NCBI GenBank assembly: GCA_963817785.1
Contig: CAWFPL010000003.1
Coordinates: 434,001 to 498,000, forward strand
Reading direction: 5' to 3'
DNA from: JAKALD01 sp963817785
GTDB taxonomy: Bacteria > Pseudomonadota > Gammaproteobacteria > Burkholderiales > SG8-39
DNA: 64,000 nucleotides
Numbering within the stretch: the stretch's first letter is position 1; each line of letters opens with the position of its first letter. The notes beneath the pieces were generated by a model, which had not been told where the DNA came from, did not search any database, and saw only the letters and a list, made by a program, of their open reading frames with translations. The position numbers and the translations under genes are program-made. Positions 47,998-56,914 of the stretch are shown piece by piece.

Positions 47998-48023
47998 CGC
48001 CAATGAGAGCTTGAGGAGGGATC

Positions 48024-49412
48024 GTGAAGACCTACAGTTTCGCGCGCGAAATTCCCGTCGACGGCGAATACGACCTGGTGGTCGCGGGCGGCGGGCCGGG
48101 CGGATCGGCGGCCGCGATCTGCGCGGCGCGCCTGGGCGCCAAGGTGCTGCTGATCGAGGGCACCGGCACCATGGGCGGCATGGGTACCTCCGGGCTGGTG
48201 ACCGCCTTCGATCCGATGGCCAACGGCGAGGAGGGCCTGGTGGGCGGCTTCATGCGCGAAGTGGTCGAGACGATGTACCGGCGCGGCTTTCTCGGCCCGC
48301 AGGTGATCCCCGACTTCTGGCGCAAGGAGTACCACCGCTGGACACCGTTCCAGCCCGAGGGGCTGAAGCTGGTGCTCGACGAGCTCGCGGTGCAGGCCGG
48401 CGTCGAGGTGCGCTTCTTCACCCGCCTGATCGATGCCGACGCCGGCAAGGACCGGGTGAACGGCGTCGTCATCAACAACATCGAGGGCCACCGCTACGTT
48501 CCGGCGAAGGCCTTCATCGACGCCACCGGTGACGCCGTGCTGGCGCATCTGTGCGGCGTGCCCTGCCGCGAGGCCGGACGCGACAGCCCGGACATCATGC
48601 CGGGCACGCTGTGCTCGCTGTTCGCCGGGATCGACTGGGACCGGGTCAAGCAGCAGACCGGATGGGGCGGCAAGCGGGTCCACGAAGAGCCGCTCAAGAA
48701 GGCGCTCGCCGACGGTCACTTCACCCAGTACGACCGCTTCCTGCCTGGCATGTTCCAGGTCGGGAAGTCCATGGGCAACCTGAACGGCGGACACATCTTC
48801 AATCTCAACGCGCTGCGCTGCCAGAGCCTGACCGACGGCATGATGCTCGGCCGCCGCATCGCGCAGGAGTACACGTCCTTCTACCGCAAATACGTGCCGG
48901 GCTTCGAGAACATCGAGCACGCCACCACTTCCTCGCTGATGGGCGTGCGCGAGACGCGGCGCATCGTCGGCGAGTACGAGCTGAAGTTCGACGACTTCAC
49001 GCAGCGGCGCGAGTTCCCGGATCAGATCGGCGTGTTCAACAAGGCGGTCGACATCCATCCCTACGAAGCTACGGAGCAGGAATACGAGCGCTTCGTGAAG
49101 GAGTTCAGGAAGGAGGCGATCCCGGCGCCCGGGGAGCGTTTCGGCCTGCCTTACGGGATTCTGGTGCCCAAGGGTTGGACCAACCTGTGGGTCGCGGGGC
49201 GCTGCAACTCGAGCGACGTCAAGGTGCACGGCTCGATCCGCGTGATGCCGGCGGCGGCGCTGATGGGGCAGGCGGCGGGCACCGCCGCGGTGCAGTCGAT
49301 GCGCACCGGTCAACCGGCCTGCGACCTGAACACGGCGACGCTGGTCGAGACGCTGCGCGCGCACGGCGGCTACCTGCCGCAGAAGAGCGTGCGCGCGACG
49401 ATGACCCGTTGA
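48024..49412 (+). CDS. FAD-dependent oxidoreductase (PF12831-type), second paralogue
   Basis: The product is 462 aa from GTG 48024 behind GAGGAGGG. It has the same layout as the protein at 43393: FAD motif VAGGGPGGSAAAICAARLG near residue 21, EGTGTMGGMGTSGLV, DATGDAVLAHLCGV near 170, and a C-terminal GRCNSSDVKVHGSIRVMPAAALMGQAAG. It is clearly related to that protein but not a recent duplicate. It lies between the TRAP permease and an IlvD-type dehydratase, consistent with oxidation or reduction of the imported acid. The substrate is unknown. Confidence 0.88.
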   Translation: MKTYSFAREIPVDGEYDLVVAGGGPGGSAAAICAARLGAKVLLIEGTGTMGGMGTSGLVTAFDPMANGEEGLVGGFMREVVETMYRRGFLGPQVIPDFWRKEYHRWTPFQPEGLKLVLDELAVQAGVEVRFFTRLIDADAGKDRVNGVVINNIEGHRYVPAKAFIDATGDAVLAHLCGVPCREAGRDSPDIMPGTLCSLFAGIDWDRVKQQTGWGGKRVHEEPLKKALADGHFTQYDRFLPGMFQVGKSMGNLNGGHIFNLNALRCQSLTDGMMLGRRIAQEYTSFYRKYVPGFENIEHATTSSLMGVRETRRIVGEYELKFDDFTQRREFPDQIGVFNKAVDIHPYEATEQEYERFVKEFRKEAIPAPGERFGLPYGILVPKGWTNLWVAGRCNSSDVKVHGSIRVMPAAALMGQAAGTAAVQSMRTGQPACDLNTATLVETLRAHGGYLPQKSVRATMTR

Positions 49413-49467
49413 GCGGGCGAACGACGGTACCGGCCGCGTCGACGGGGTTCCCGGCAAGGAACGAACT

Positions 49468-51150
49468 ATGAAACGCAAGCTGCGCAGCAACTTCGAGCGC
49501 GGGACTTTTCGCTGGGCGGTGCGGCGCGCGCAATGGCGGGCGCTGGGGCTGTCCGACGCGGACCTGGAAAAGCCCAAGATCGCGGTGGTCAATTCGTCCT
49601 CGGAGCTGGCGATCTGCTTCAGCCACCTGGACGGCGTGGCCACGGAACTCAAGGCCGCGATTCGCGCCGCAGGCGGCGTACCCTTCGAGGTGCGCACCGC
49701 CGCGCCGAGCGACTTCATCACCAGCGTCGGGCATCGCGGCGGTTACATTCTCGCTGCACGCGACCTGATCCCCAACGAGATCGAGGTCGCGGTCGAAGGC
49801 GCGCTGCTCGACGGCATGGTGTGCCTCGCCTCCTGCGACAAGACCGCTCCGGGCCAGCTGATGGCCGCGGCGCGCCTCAACATCCCGACCGTCGTCGTGC
49901 CCTGCGGCTACCAGAAAAGCGGCGAGTACAAGGGCCGGCACGTCGACATCGAGGACGTGTTCGTCAGCTCGATGCACGTGCTCGCCGGCAAGCTGAGCGT
50001 GGACGATCTGGCCGGCATGAGCGAGAACGCGATCCGCGGCCCCGGGGTGTGCTCCGGGATGGGCACGGCCAACTCGATGCACGTGGTGAGCGAAGCGCTC
50101 GGCATGGCGCTGCCGGGCAGCGCGCCGGTCGCCGCCAACAGCCCGAAGATGATGGCCGACGTGCGCGCGGCCGGCGCGCGCATCGTCGAGATGGTGTGGG
50201 CCGACCTCAAGCCGCGCGACATCCTGACCCCGGGGGCGTTCGCCAACGCCACCATGGCGATGCTCGCGGTGGGCGGCTCGATCAACACCATGAAGCACAT
50301 GCAGGCTGTGGCGATCGAGGCGCAGCTCGATGCGGTAAGCATCTATGGGCTGTTCGAGCAGCTCGCGGGCAAGGTGCCAGTGCTGAGCGCCGTGCGGCCG
50401 AACGGCCCGCGCAGCATCGAGGAGTTCGAGGCGGCCGGCGGCACGCGTGCCGTGCTGAAGCGGCTCGAAGGCATGCTGCACCGGGACGTGCTCACGGTCA
50501 CCGGGCGAAGCCTCGGCGAAGACCTGCGCGACGTGAAGGTGGCCGGCGACGAGGTCATCCGCCCGGTCGAGCGGCCGGTCGCGCGGCGGCCGGCGGTGCT
50601 GGTGCTGCGCGGCAACCTCGCGCCCGAGGGCGCGATCGTGAAGTTCGGCATCGATCCCGACAAGGCGACGCGCTTCGCGGGGCCGGCCATCGTGTTCGAG
50701 TCGTCGGACCAGGTGATCGAGGCAGTGCAAAAAGGCGCGATCAAGGCGGGCCACGCTGTAGTGCTGCGCGGGCTGGGGATCACCGGCACGCCCGGCATGG
50801 GCGGAGCCTCGCGCGCGGTGTTCGTGCTCGACGGCGCGGGCCTTGGCGATCACGTCGCGGTGGTGACCGACGGACACCTCTCCGGGCTGGTCAACAAGGG
50901 GCTGGTGATCGGCGAAATCTCCCCCGAGGCCGCGGCGGGCGGGATGCTCGCGCTGGTCGAGAACGGCGATCGCGTGAGCATCGACGTCGAGGCGCGCACG
51001 GTCGACCTCGAGGTCGACGCGGCCGAGCTCGCCGTGCGGCGCGCGCGGCTGCGCCCGCCGGCGCCCTCGGAGGAGCGCGGCTGGCTGAAGATCTATCAGC
51101 GCAACGTGGCCACGCTGCCGCACGGCGGCGTGCTCACCGAGCGGAAGTGA
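49468..51150 (+). CDS. IlvD/Edd-family dehydratase
   Basis: The product is 560 aa, the normal length. It carries three cysteines at the Fe-S ligand positions: Cys50 (AICFSHLD), Cys123 (SCDKTAPG) and Cys195 (GPGVCSGMGTANSM). Mg-binding DK and the C-terminal TDGHLSG with the active-site Ser are present. The family dehydrates dihydroxy acids or sugar acids to 2-oxo acids. Sequence differences from IlvD (such as ELAICFSH for the usual PCN segment) and the catabolic setting suggest a sugar acid or another 2,3-dihydroxy acid, not branched-chain amino acid synthesis. AAGGA precedes ATG 49468. Confidence 0.9.
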   Translation: MKRKLRSNFERGTFRWAVRRAQWRALGLSDADLEKPKIAVVNSSSELAICFSHLDGVATELKAAIRAAGGVPFEVRTAAPSDFITSVGHRGGYILAARDLIPNEIEVAVEGALLDGMVCLASCDKTAPGQLMAAARLNIPTVVVPCGYQKSGEYKGRHVDIEDVFVSSMHVLAGKLSVDDLAGMSENAIRGPGVCSGMGTANSMHVVSEALGMALPGSAPVAANSPKMMADVRAAGARIVEMVWADLKPRDILTPGAFANATMAMLAVGGSINTMKHMQAVAIEAQLDAVSIYGLFEQLAGKVPVLSAVRPNGPRSIEEFEAAGGTRAVLKRLEGMLHRDVLTVTGRSLGEDLRDVKVAGDEVIRPVERPVARRPAVLVLRGNLAPEGAIVKFGIDPDKATRFAGPAIVFESSDQVIEAVQKGAIKAGHAVVLRGLGITGTPGMGGASRAVFVLDGAGLGDHVAVVTDGHLSGLVNKGLVIGEISPEAAAGGMLALVENGDRVSIDVEARTVDLEVDAAELAVRRARLRPPAPSEERGWLKIYQRNVATLPHGGVLTERK

Positions 51151-51177
51151 CGCGCTGCGCCTAGCCGCGCATCCAGC

Positions 51178-52686
51178 ATGGACATCCGCTTCGTCGACAC
51201 GACCTTTCGCGACGGCTCGCAGAGCCTGTGGGCCACGCGCATCACCACCGGCATGATGGACGCGGTGGCGGCGGACATGGCCCGCGCCGGGTTCCAGGCG
51301 ATCGAGGTGCCGGCCAACCCGATCTACTTCAAGAAGTTCGTGCGCGACCTGAAGGAGGATCCCTGGGAGATGCTGCGCCTGATGGCCAGGCGCATTCCCG
51401 GCACCCCGAAGGCCTGCATGACGGGGGCCCGGATCCACGCCTTCGGGGCGCCGCCGCCGCGGGAACTCGTCAGGCTGTTCTATTCGCGCGTGGCGGCGAC
51501 GGGGGGGCTCAACCGCGGCCAGTTCATGGCCAACACCATGGACCAGCGCACGCGCGATTTTCCCTGGCTGCTGCCGATGTTCAAGGAGCTGGGCCTGCAG
51601 GTCGCGATCGCGCTGGCCTACCAGGTGTCGCCGCGCCATACCGACGAGTACTACGCGCAACTCACGCGCGAGGTCCTGCAGTTCGAGCCCGATGCGATCT
51701 ACCTCAAGGACCAGGGCGGGCTCGTGACGCCCGAGCGCCTGCGCACGCTGGTTCCCGCGATCGTGAACAACGCCGGCAGCGTTGCGGTGGAATTTCACTC
51801 GCACTGCACCACGGGGCTGGCGCCGCTGTGCTACCTCGAGTCGGTCGCGCTGGGCGTGCGCACGCTGCATACGGCGGTGCCGCCGCTGGCGAACGGCTCC
51901 TCGCAGCCCTCGATCTTCAACGTGGCGCGCAACCTGCGGCGGATGGGACACGCGGCCCAGGTCGATCTCGATGCCCTCGAGCCGGTGTCCGAGCGGCTCA
52001 CCGCAATCGCGAGGCTCGAAGGGCTGCCGATCGGGGCGCCGCTGGAGTACGACCACGCGCAGTTCATGCACCAGGTGCCGGGCGGCGTGATCTCCAACCT
52101 GGCGCACCAGCTCGCCGAGCTGCGCATCCAGCACCGCCTGGACGAGGTGCTCGAGGAGGTGGTCCGCGTGCAGAAGGAGCTGGGCTATCCGATCATGATC
52201 ACGCCGTACTCGCAGTTCGTGGTCACGCAGGCGGCCATCAACGTTGCCACCGGCGAGCGCTACAAGGCGGTCATCGATCCGCTCATCCTGTTCGCGATGG
52301 GCACCTTCGGCGAGGACTCCGGCTACACTTGGATGGACCAGGACCTGAAGGACCGGGTGCTCGGGCTGGCGCGCGCCAGGGAGCTGGCGGGCCAGGGCGC
52401 GGCGCAGCCGGGCATGAAGGAGATCCGCGGCACGTACGGCGCGAGCGGCGTGTCCGACGAGGAATTCCTGCTGCGCTACATCATGCAGGGGGAGGAGGAC
52501 GTCCGGGCGATGCGTGCTGCCGGAGCGCCGCAACGCTATACCGGCGGCACGCCGCTCCTCAGGCTGATCGAGGAGCTGGCCAAGGGCGGCAAGGCGCGCA
52601 CCATCCACGTCCGCAAGGGAGGCGACTCGCTACTGGTGCGCAGGAAGGCCGCCGGCCGAGGGCAGGCGGGGGAAGGGCTGGGATGA
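51178..52686 (+). CDS. Pyruvate carboxylase/oxaloacetate decarboxylase-type carboxyltransferase with intact metal site
   Basis: This 502-aa paralogue of the protein at 30343 keeps the classical metal ligands: Asp12 (TTFRDGSQS), the carbamylation Lys177 (YLKDQGG) and the pair His207-x-His209 (FHSHCTTG). The helical PYC/OADA domain has HQVPGGVISNLAHQL, again with Ser at the position of the catalytic Thr, and LGYPIMITPYSQFVVTQA. It ends in a basic tail. It is followed by a BCCP gene in four-base overlap (ATGA). No biotin carboxylase or membrane decarboxylase subunit is nearby, so it either borrows the carboxylase at 28427 or acts as a transcarboxylase-like partner. The ribosome site is weak. Confidence 0.88.
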   Translation: MDIRFVDTTFRDGSQSLWATRITTGMMDAVAADMARAGFQAIEVPANPIYFKKFVRDLKEDPWEMLRLMARRIPGTPKACMTGARIHAFGAPPPRELVRLFYSRVAATGGLNRGQFMANTMDQRTRDFPWLLPMFKELGLQVAIALAYQVSPRHTDEYYAQLTREVLQFEPDAIYLKDQGGLVTPERLRTLVPAIVNNAGSVAVEFHSHCTTGLAPLCYLESVALGVRTLHTAVPPLANGSSQPSIFNVARNLRRMGHAAQVDLDALEPVSERLTAIARLEGLPIGAPLEYDHAQFMHQVPGGVISNLAHQLAELRIQHRLDEVLEEVVRVQKELGYPIMITPYSQFVVTQAAINVATGERYKAVIDPLILFAMGTFGEDSGYTWMDQDLKDRVLGLARARELAGQGAAQPGMKEIRGTYGASGVSDEEFLLRYIMQGEEDVRAMRAAGAPQRYTGGTPLLRLIEELAKGGKARTIHVRKGGDSLLVRRKAAGRGQAGEGLG

Positions 52687-53177
52687 AAGACGTGCCGGCG
52701 CGGCTCACGGACGAGGACGTGCAGCAGATCGCGAAGCTGGTGCGCGAGCTCGAGCAGTCCGATTTCGAATTCCTGCGCCTGGAGCTGGGGGATCTCAAGT
52801 TGACCATCAGCAACAGCGGGCAGCTCGAGGAGCCGCTCGGCGGCGCTCCGGCCGCGACGCCGCTGCCGCAGACGCAGCCGGCCGCTCCCGCAGCCGCGCC
52901 GCCTCCTCGCGGCGACGCCGGCGCGGACGAAGGCGAAGGCGGCTTCGCGATCCGCGCGCCCACCTTGGGGCGCTTCTATGCCCAGCCCGAGCCGGGGGCG
53001 GCTGCGTTCGTCTCGATCGGCAGCGAGGTGGGCGAGGACACCACGGTGGGGCTCCTCGAGGTGATGAAGGTGTTCAACGCAGTGAGCGCAGGCGTGCGAG
53101 GGGTGCTCAGCGAGATCTGCGTGCAGGACGGGCAGTTCGTCGAGCATGGGCAGATACTGTTCCGCGTCCGGCGCTGA
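52683..53177 (+). CDS. Biotin carboxyl carrier protein (AccB-like), second copy
   Basis: This 164-aa protein has the AccB-type N-terminal motif (DVQQIAKLVRELEQS, then LRLELGDLKLTI at residues 31-42), a Pro/Ala linker to about residue 85, and a biotinyl domain with acceptor Lys129 in EVMKVF. It resembles the BCCP at 29809 in all three parts, including the Val-Met-Lys acceptor. ATG 52683 overlaps the carboxyltransferase stop. It is the last gene of the long rightward run; the next gene is convergent. Confidence 0.9.
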   Translation: MKDVPARLTDEDVQQIAKLVRELEQSDFEFLRLELGDLKLTISNSGQLEEPLGGAPAATPLPQTQPAAPAAAPPPRGDAGADEGEGGFAIRAPTLGRFYAQPEPGAAAFVSIGSEVGEDTTVGLLEVMKVFNAVSAGVRGVLSEICVQDGQFVEHGQILFRVRR

Positions 53178-53181
53178 CCGG

Positions 53182-53496
53182 TCAGTGCACTTTCCAGGTG
53201 ATGAAGTGCGCCGCGGTGCCGACCGCGTTCCCGGGGGAATCCGAGTTCCAGAATAAGTAGGCGAGCGCCTGCAAGCCGAACCCGATGCACAGGCAGATCA
53301 GGCCGGCGCGGGTGGCCGCGGCGTTGACCCAATAACGCCTGAGGTTGCGGGCGCGTTCTTCCGGCGTCGGCTCGCCGGCGCCCGCGACGCTGCGCCCGTC
53401 GGCGGTCACGTCGAGCGGCGGCAGGCGGAAGATCGCCAGCAGCAGCGCGCCCACGAAGCCGACCAGCAATCCCAGCAAATTCACGACGTCGCCCAT
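53182..53496 (-). CDS. Small membrane protein, 104 aa, unknown
   Basis: This protein has two hydrophobic segments (about residues 5-24 and 62-82) separated by a hydrophilic stretch with DVTADGRSV and PTPEERARNLRRYW. The stop lies five bases from the convergent BCCP stop. The topology suggests a small inner-membrane protein with its loop in the cytoplasm. I do not recognise a family. Composition and the good start support it as a real gene. No link to the catabolic genes is evident. Confidence 0.6.
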   Translation of the reverse strand: MGDVVNLLGLLVGFVGALLLAIFRLPPLDVTADGRSVAGAGEPTPEERARNLRRYWVNAAATRAGLICLCIGFGLQALAYLFWNSDSPGNAVGTAAHFITWKVH

Positions 53497-53647
53497 CTCA
53501 TGTCTCCGGGTTCATTGCACCCCAGCCGCGGCCAGCCAGTATAGTGCCCGCTCAGGGCGTCACGCCTGGCGGGGCGAAGCCTGCCTGCGAAATCGTCCCG
53601 TGCCCGGTGCCGGGTAGTGCCGACGCAATCAGCCGAAGGAGCCAGCG

Positions 53648-53839
53648 ATGAGCAATGATGCGCGCGAAGTGGTGGTGGTCGATGTCAAGATTCCGTTCTG
53701 GTCGATGGTCGTGCTGCTGGTCAAGTGGGCGATCGCGGCCATCCCCGCGTTCATCATCCTGATCGTGCTGAGCGCGCTGGTGTCGGCGCTGTTCGGGGGC
53801 GCGTTCCACTGGGGATTCTGGCAGCACGGCGTGGTGTAG
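53648..53839 (+). CDS. Small single-helix membrane protein, 63 aa, unknown
   Basis: A 63-aa protein that begins with a charged segment (MSNDAREVVVVDVK) followed by a hydrophobic region from about residue 17 to 50 (FWSMVVLLVKWAIAAIP and the following helix) and a short aromatic tail. AAGGAGCC precedes ATG 53648. It resembles small hypothetical proteins that recur in Betaproteobacteria, but I cannot name a function. It stands alone between divergent and convergent neighbours. Confidence 0.6.
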   Translation: MSNDAREVVVVDVKIPFWSMVVLLVKWAIAAIPAFIILIVLSALVSALFGGAFHWGFWQHGVV

Positions 53840-53862
53840 CCGCTGCCTGCGCGCGCCGCAGG

Positions 53863-55098
53863 CTAGGCGCGCTCGGCGATCAGCACCACGTTCGAGCCGC
53901 CGAAGCCGAACGAGTTCGACATCACGGCGCGCGGCGGCTCGACGCGCTCGGCACGGCGCGCGACGTGCCGCACGTTGCAGGCGGGGTCGGGTTGCTCGAG
54001 ATGCGCGGTCGGCGGCAGGACGCCCTCGCCGAGCGCAAGCAGGGCCGCGGCCATCTCGAGCGCACCGGCGCCGCCGAGCAGGTGCCCGTGCAGCGACTTG
54101 GTGGAGCTGACCGGAACGCGGTCCGCCGCCTCGTCGAACACCTCGCGGATCGCTTCACATTCGACCACATCGCCGACCGCCGTTGCGGTGCCGTGCGCGT
54201 TGACGTAGCCCACCGCCCGGGGATCGAGGCCGGCGTCGGCGAGCGCCCCGCGCATCGCGCGCACCTGGCCCGCGCGGTCCGGGCGCGACATGTGCGTCGC
54301 GTCGCAGGAGTTGCCGTAGCCGCCGAGCAGCGCGAGGATGGGGGCGCCGCGCGAGCGCGCGCGGCCCTCGTCCTCCAGAACGAAGGCGGCGGCGCCCTCG
54401 CCCAGCACCAGTCCGGCGCGGCGCTTGTCGAACGGCTTGCAGCTGGCGCCCGGATCGCCCGCATCTGCCGGGGCGAGCGTGCGCAGCGCCTGCCACGCCG
54501 CGAGCGTACTCGGAGCCAGCAGCGCCTCGGAACCGCCCGCCACGACGACGTCCACCAGCCCGGCGCGGATCGCGTGCATCGCCTCCCCGAGCGCCATCGC
54601 CGACGACGAGCAGGCGGTGGAAAAATTGGCGAACCGCCCGCGCAGGCCGTAGCGCAGCGCGACGTTGGATCCGGCGGCGTTGGTCATGGCCATGACCACC
54701 GTAAGCGGCCGCAGGCGGAAGTCGCCCGCACCGTAGATCTGCCGGAAACTCGCCTCCAGCGTGTTTGCCCCGCCCATCCCGGTGCCCCAGTACACCCCGA
54801 TGCGGTCGCGATCCGCCGCCGAAAGATCGAGGCCGCTCGCGGCGAGCGCCTGCTCCGACGCGACCAGCGCGAACTGCGAGACGCGGTCGAGACTCGCGGC
54901 TTCGGGGGCCTTGAAGCGGGCGGTGGCGTCCCAGTCGACCATGCCACCGACCTGCACCCCGGAGCCTTGCGCGATGTCCGGCGGCAAGCGCCGGATGCCC
55001 GAGCGAGCCTGCGCGAGCGCGGCGTGGAAATCGGCCAGAGTATTGCCGAGCGGCGAAACGACGCCGGCGCCGGTGATGGCGACGCGCCTGGCGCTCAT
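53863..55098 (-). CDS. Beta-ketoacyl-ACP synthase II (FabF family)
   Basis: The product is 411 aa, normal for KAS II, with the Cys-His-His triad: Cys163 in STACSSSAMAL, His in NAHGTATAVGD and His in KSLHGHLLGGAGALE. It starts with RRVAITGAGVVSPLG. It elongates acyl chains on ACP. The next gene upstream encodes an ACP, twelve bases away, and no other fatty acid synthesis genes are present. A stand-alone KAS/ACP pair often serves a special lipid or secondary metabolite, or is a relocated housekeeping pair. Confidence 0.92.
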   Translation of the reverse strand: MSARRVAITGAGVVSPLGNTLADFHAALAQARSGIRRLPPDIAQGSGVQVGGMVDWDATARFKAPEAASLDRVSQFALVASEQALAASGLDLSAADRDRIGVYWGTGMGGANTLEASFRQIYGAGDFRLRPLTVVMAMTNAAGSNVALRYGLRGRFANFSTACSSSAMALGEAMHAIRAGLVDVVVAGGSEALLAPSTLAAWQALRTLAPADAGDPGASCKPFDKRRAGLVLGEGAAAFVLEDEGRARSRGAPILALLGGYGNSCDATHMSRPDRAGQVRAMRGALADAGLDPRAVGYVNAHGTATAVGDVVECEAIREVFDEAADRVPVSSTKSLHGHLLGGAGALEMAAALLALGEGVLPPTAHLEQPDPACNVRHVARRAERVEPPRAVMSNSFGFGGSNVVLIAERA

Positions 55099-55110
55099 CG
55101 GGCGACCCGC

Positions 55111-55356
55111 TCAGGCCTTGGCGGCGGCCTGAAGCGACGCGACGACGTGCTGCTCCAGGTCGGCGAAGCACTTGATGCCGCGCAGATCCTCGTCGGACAC
55201 CTTGATGCCGAACTCGTCCTCGACCTTGAACGTGAACTCGATGAAGGTGAGCGAATCGACGCCGAGCTGATCGAGCGGGGCGTTCGGGTCGAGGGTGTTC
55301 GGGTCGATCGACAGATCCTGCGCGGCGAGCTGCTTGATGCGGGCGAGGGTATCCAT
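55111..55356 (-). CDS. Acyl carrier protein
   Basis: The product is 81 aa from ATG 55356; an upstream ATG adds eleven Pro-rich residues with no family similarity. The phosphopantetheine serine is Ser35 in LGVDSLTFIEF, followed by a helix II that reads FTFKVEDEFGIKVSDEDL. The normal ACP length and acidic character fit. It is the partner of the FabF-like gene downstream. It is divergent from the heme/translation gene run. Confidence 0.92.
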   Translation of the reverse strand: MDTLARIKQLAAQDLSIDPNTLDPNAPLDQLGVDSLTFIEFTFKVEDEFGIKVSDEDLRGIKCFADLEQHVVASLQAAAKA

Positions 55357-55603
55357 CGTTGATTGCGCGGGTGCGGGGGGTCGCGGCATGGGCGTCTGCG
55401 AGGGGCGCTACCTTACCGGAGGCGGCCCGCAGCGGCAAGGGGCGATGGCGGGGGCCGATTGCGCACCGTGGGCGGCTCTGCGCCTGATCTCGTGGCGAAG
55501 CTGTCCCGCAGCCTTCCGGGGCGTTTGTGGCGGTCATGCCGGCCGCCCTGGACCCGGGCCTCCCGTTTGATCCAGCGCAAACGCCGCACGCCCCGATCCG
55601 CCT

Positions 55604-55609
55604 TATAAT
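55604..55609 (+). promoter_or_regulatory. -10 box upstream of hemA
   Basis: A perfect TATAAT lies 25 bases before ATG 55635. No matching -35 sequence is seen at 16-18 bp, so the promoter would depend on an extended -10 or an activator. It is the only such box in the gap between the ACP and hemA genes. Confidence 0.4.
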
Positions 55610-55634
55610 CTGCGGCCTTAGCGCATTCGACGCC

Positions 55635-56882
55635 ATGACGCTCTACGCCCTCGGCCTGAACCACCAGACCGCGCCGCTCGCCATTCGGGAGCGCGTGACG
55701 TTTCACGTCGAAAAGCTGCGCGAGGCGCTCGCCGAGCTGATGCGCGGCCGGGTCGCGTCCGAAGCGGCGATCCTTTCGACCTGCAACCGGACCGAGCTGT
55801 ACCTGTCGGCCGAGCAGCCCGCCACCGCGGCCGACTGGCTGGCCGAATACCACCGGCTCAAGCCGGGCGACCTCACGCCCTACCTTTACACCCTGCCGAA
55901 GGACCAGGCGGTGCGGCACGCGTTCCGGGTCGCGGCCGGGCTCGACTCGATGGTGCTCGGCGAGCCCCAGATCCTCGGGCAAATGAAGCAGGCGGTGCGC
56001 ACTGCCGAGGCCGCCGGCACGCTCGGCACGGTGCTGCACAGGCTGTTTCAGCGCAGCTTCGCGGTCGCCAAGGAGGTGCGCGCGACGACGCACGTCGGGG
56101 CGAACAGCGTGTCGATGGCCGCCGCGGCGGTCAAGCTCGCGGCGCGCATCTTTCCTTCGATCAGCCAGCAGAAGGTGCTGTTCATCGGCGCCGGCGAGAT
56201 GATCGAGCTGTGCGCCACGCACTTCGCGGCGCAGGCCCCCGAGCGCATCACCGTCGCCAACCGCACGCTCGATCGCGGACAGGCGCTGGCGCACCGCTTC
56301 AACGGCCGCGCGGTCGAGCTGAAGACGCTGGCGGACCATCTGCACGAGCACGACATCGTCATCTCCTGCACCGCGTCCTCGCTGCCGATCCTGGGCAAGG
56401 GCCTGGTCGAGCGCGCGCTGCGCGCGCGCCGCCGCCGCCCGATCTTCATGGTCGACTTGGCGATGCCGCGCGACATCGAGCCCGAAGTGAGCGAGCTCGA
56501 CGACGTGTTCCTGTACACGCTCGACGACCTGTCCGAGATCGTCTCGGCGAACCTCGATGCGCGGCGCTCGGCGGTGGACCAGGCCGAGGCGATCATCGAC
56601 ACGCAGGTCGGCCAGTTCATGCACTGGATGCGCACGCGCGAGAACGTGCCGCTGATCCGCGCGCTGCGCGATCGCGCCGAGTACGCGCGCCGCCAGGAGG
56701 TGGAGCACGCGTTGCGCCTGCTGCAGCGCGGCGCCGACCCGGCCGAGGTCCTCGAGGCACTGTCGCAGGGACTCACCAACAAGCTGATGCACGCGCCGAC
56801 CCAGGCGCTGAGCGAAGTGGCCGGCGAGGAGCGCCGGGTCCTGGCCGATGCGCTGACGCGGCGCTGCCGCGGCCAGTCCTAG
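55635..56882 (+). CDS. hemA: Glutamyl-tRNA reductase
   Basis: The product is 415 aa from ATG 55635 (MTLYALGLNHQTAPL), the standard length. The catalytic nucleophile is Cys50 in STCNRTELY, and the NADPH domain has GAGEMIEL near residue 185. The enzyme reduces glutamyl-tRNA to glutamate semialdehyde, the first step of tetrapyrrole synthesis by the C5 pathway. The order hemA-prfA-prmC-grxD is conserved in Betaproteobacteria. Regulation by heme-dependent proteolysis is known for the family through the N-terminus. Confidence 0.95.
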   Translation: MTLYALGLNHQTAPLAIRERVTFHVEKLREALAELMRGRVASEAAILSTCNRTELYLSAEQPATAADWLAEYHRLKPGDLTPYLYTLPKDQAVRHAFRVAAGLDSMVLGEPQILGQMKQAVRTAEAAGTLGTVLHRLFQRSFAVAKEVRATTHVGANSVSMAAAAVKLAARIFPSISQQKVLFIGAGEMIELCATHFAAQAPERITVANRTLDRGQALAHRFNGRAVELKTLADHLHEHDIVISCTASSLPILGKGLVERALRARRRRPIFMVDLAMPRDIEPEVSELDDVFLYTLDDLSEIVSANLDARRSAVDQAEAIIDTQVGQFMHWMRTRENVPLIRALRDRAEYARRQEVEHALRLLQRGADPAEVLEALSQGLTNKLMHAPTQALSEVAGEERRVLADALTRRCRGQS

Positions 56883-56914
56883 GCAGTCCGCGGCACCTCG
56901 CCCGCGGCTCGGCC

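Noticed and set aside
49219..52608. A 1129-codon open frame on the minus strand
   Set aside because: Antisense to the IlvD-type dehydratase and carboxyltransferase genes; low-complexity composition and no motifs.
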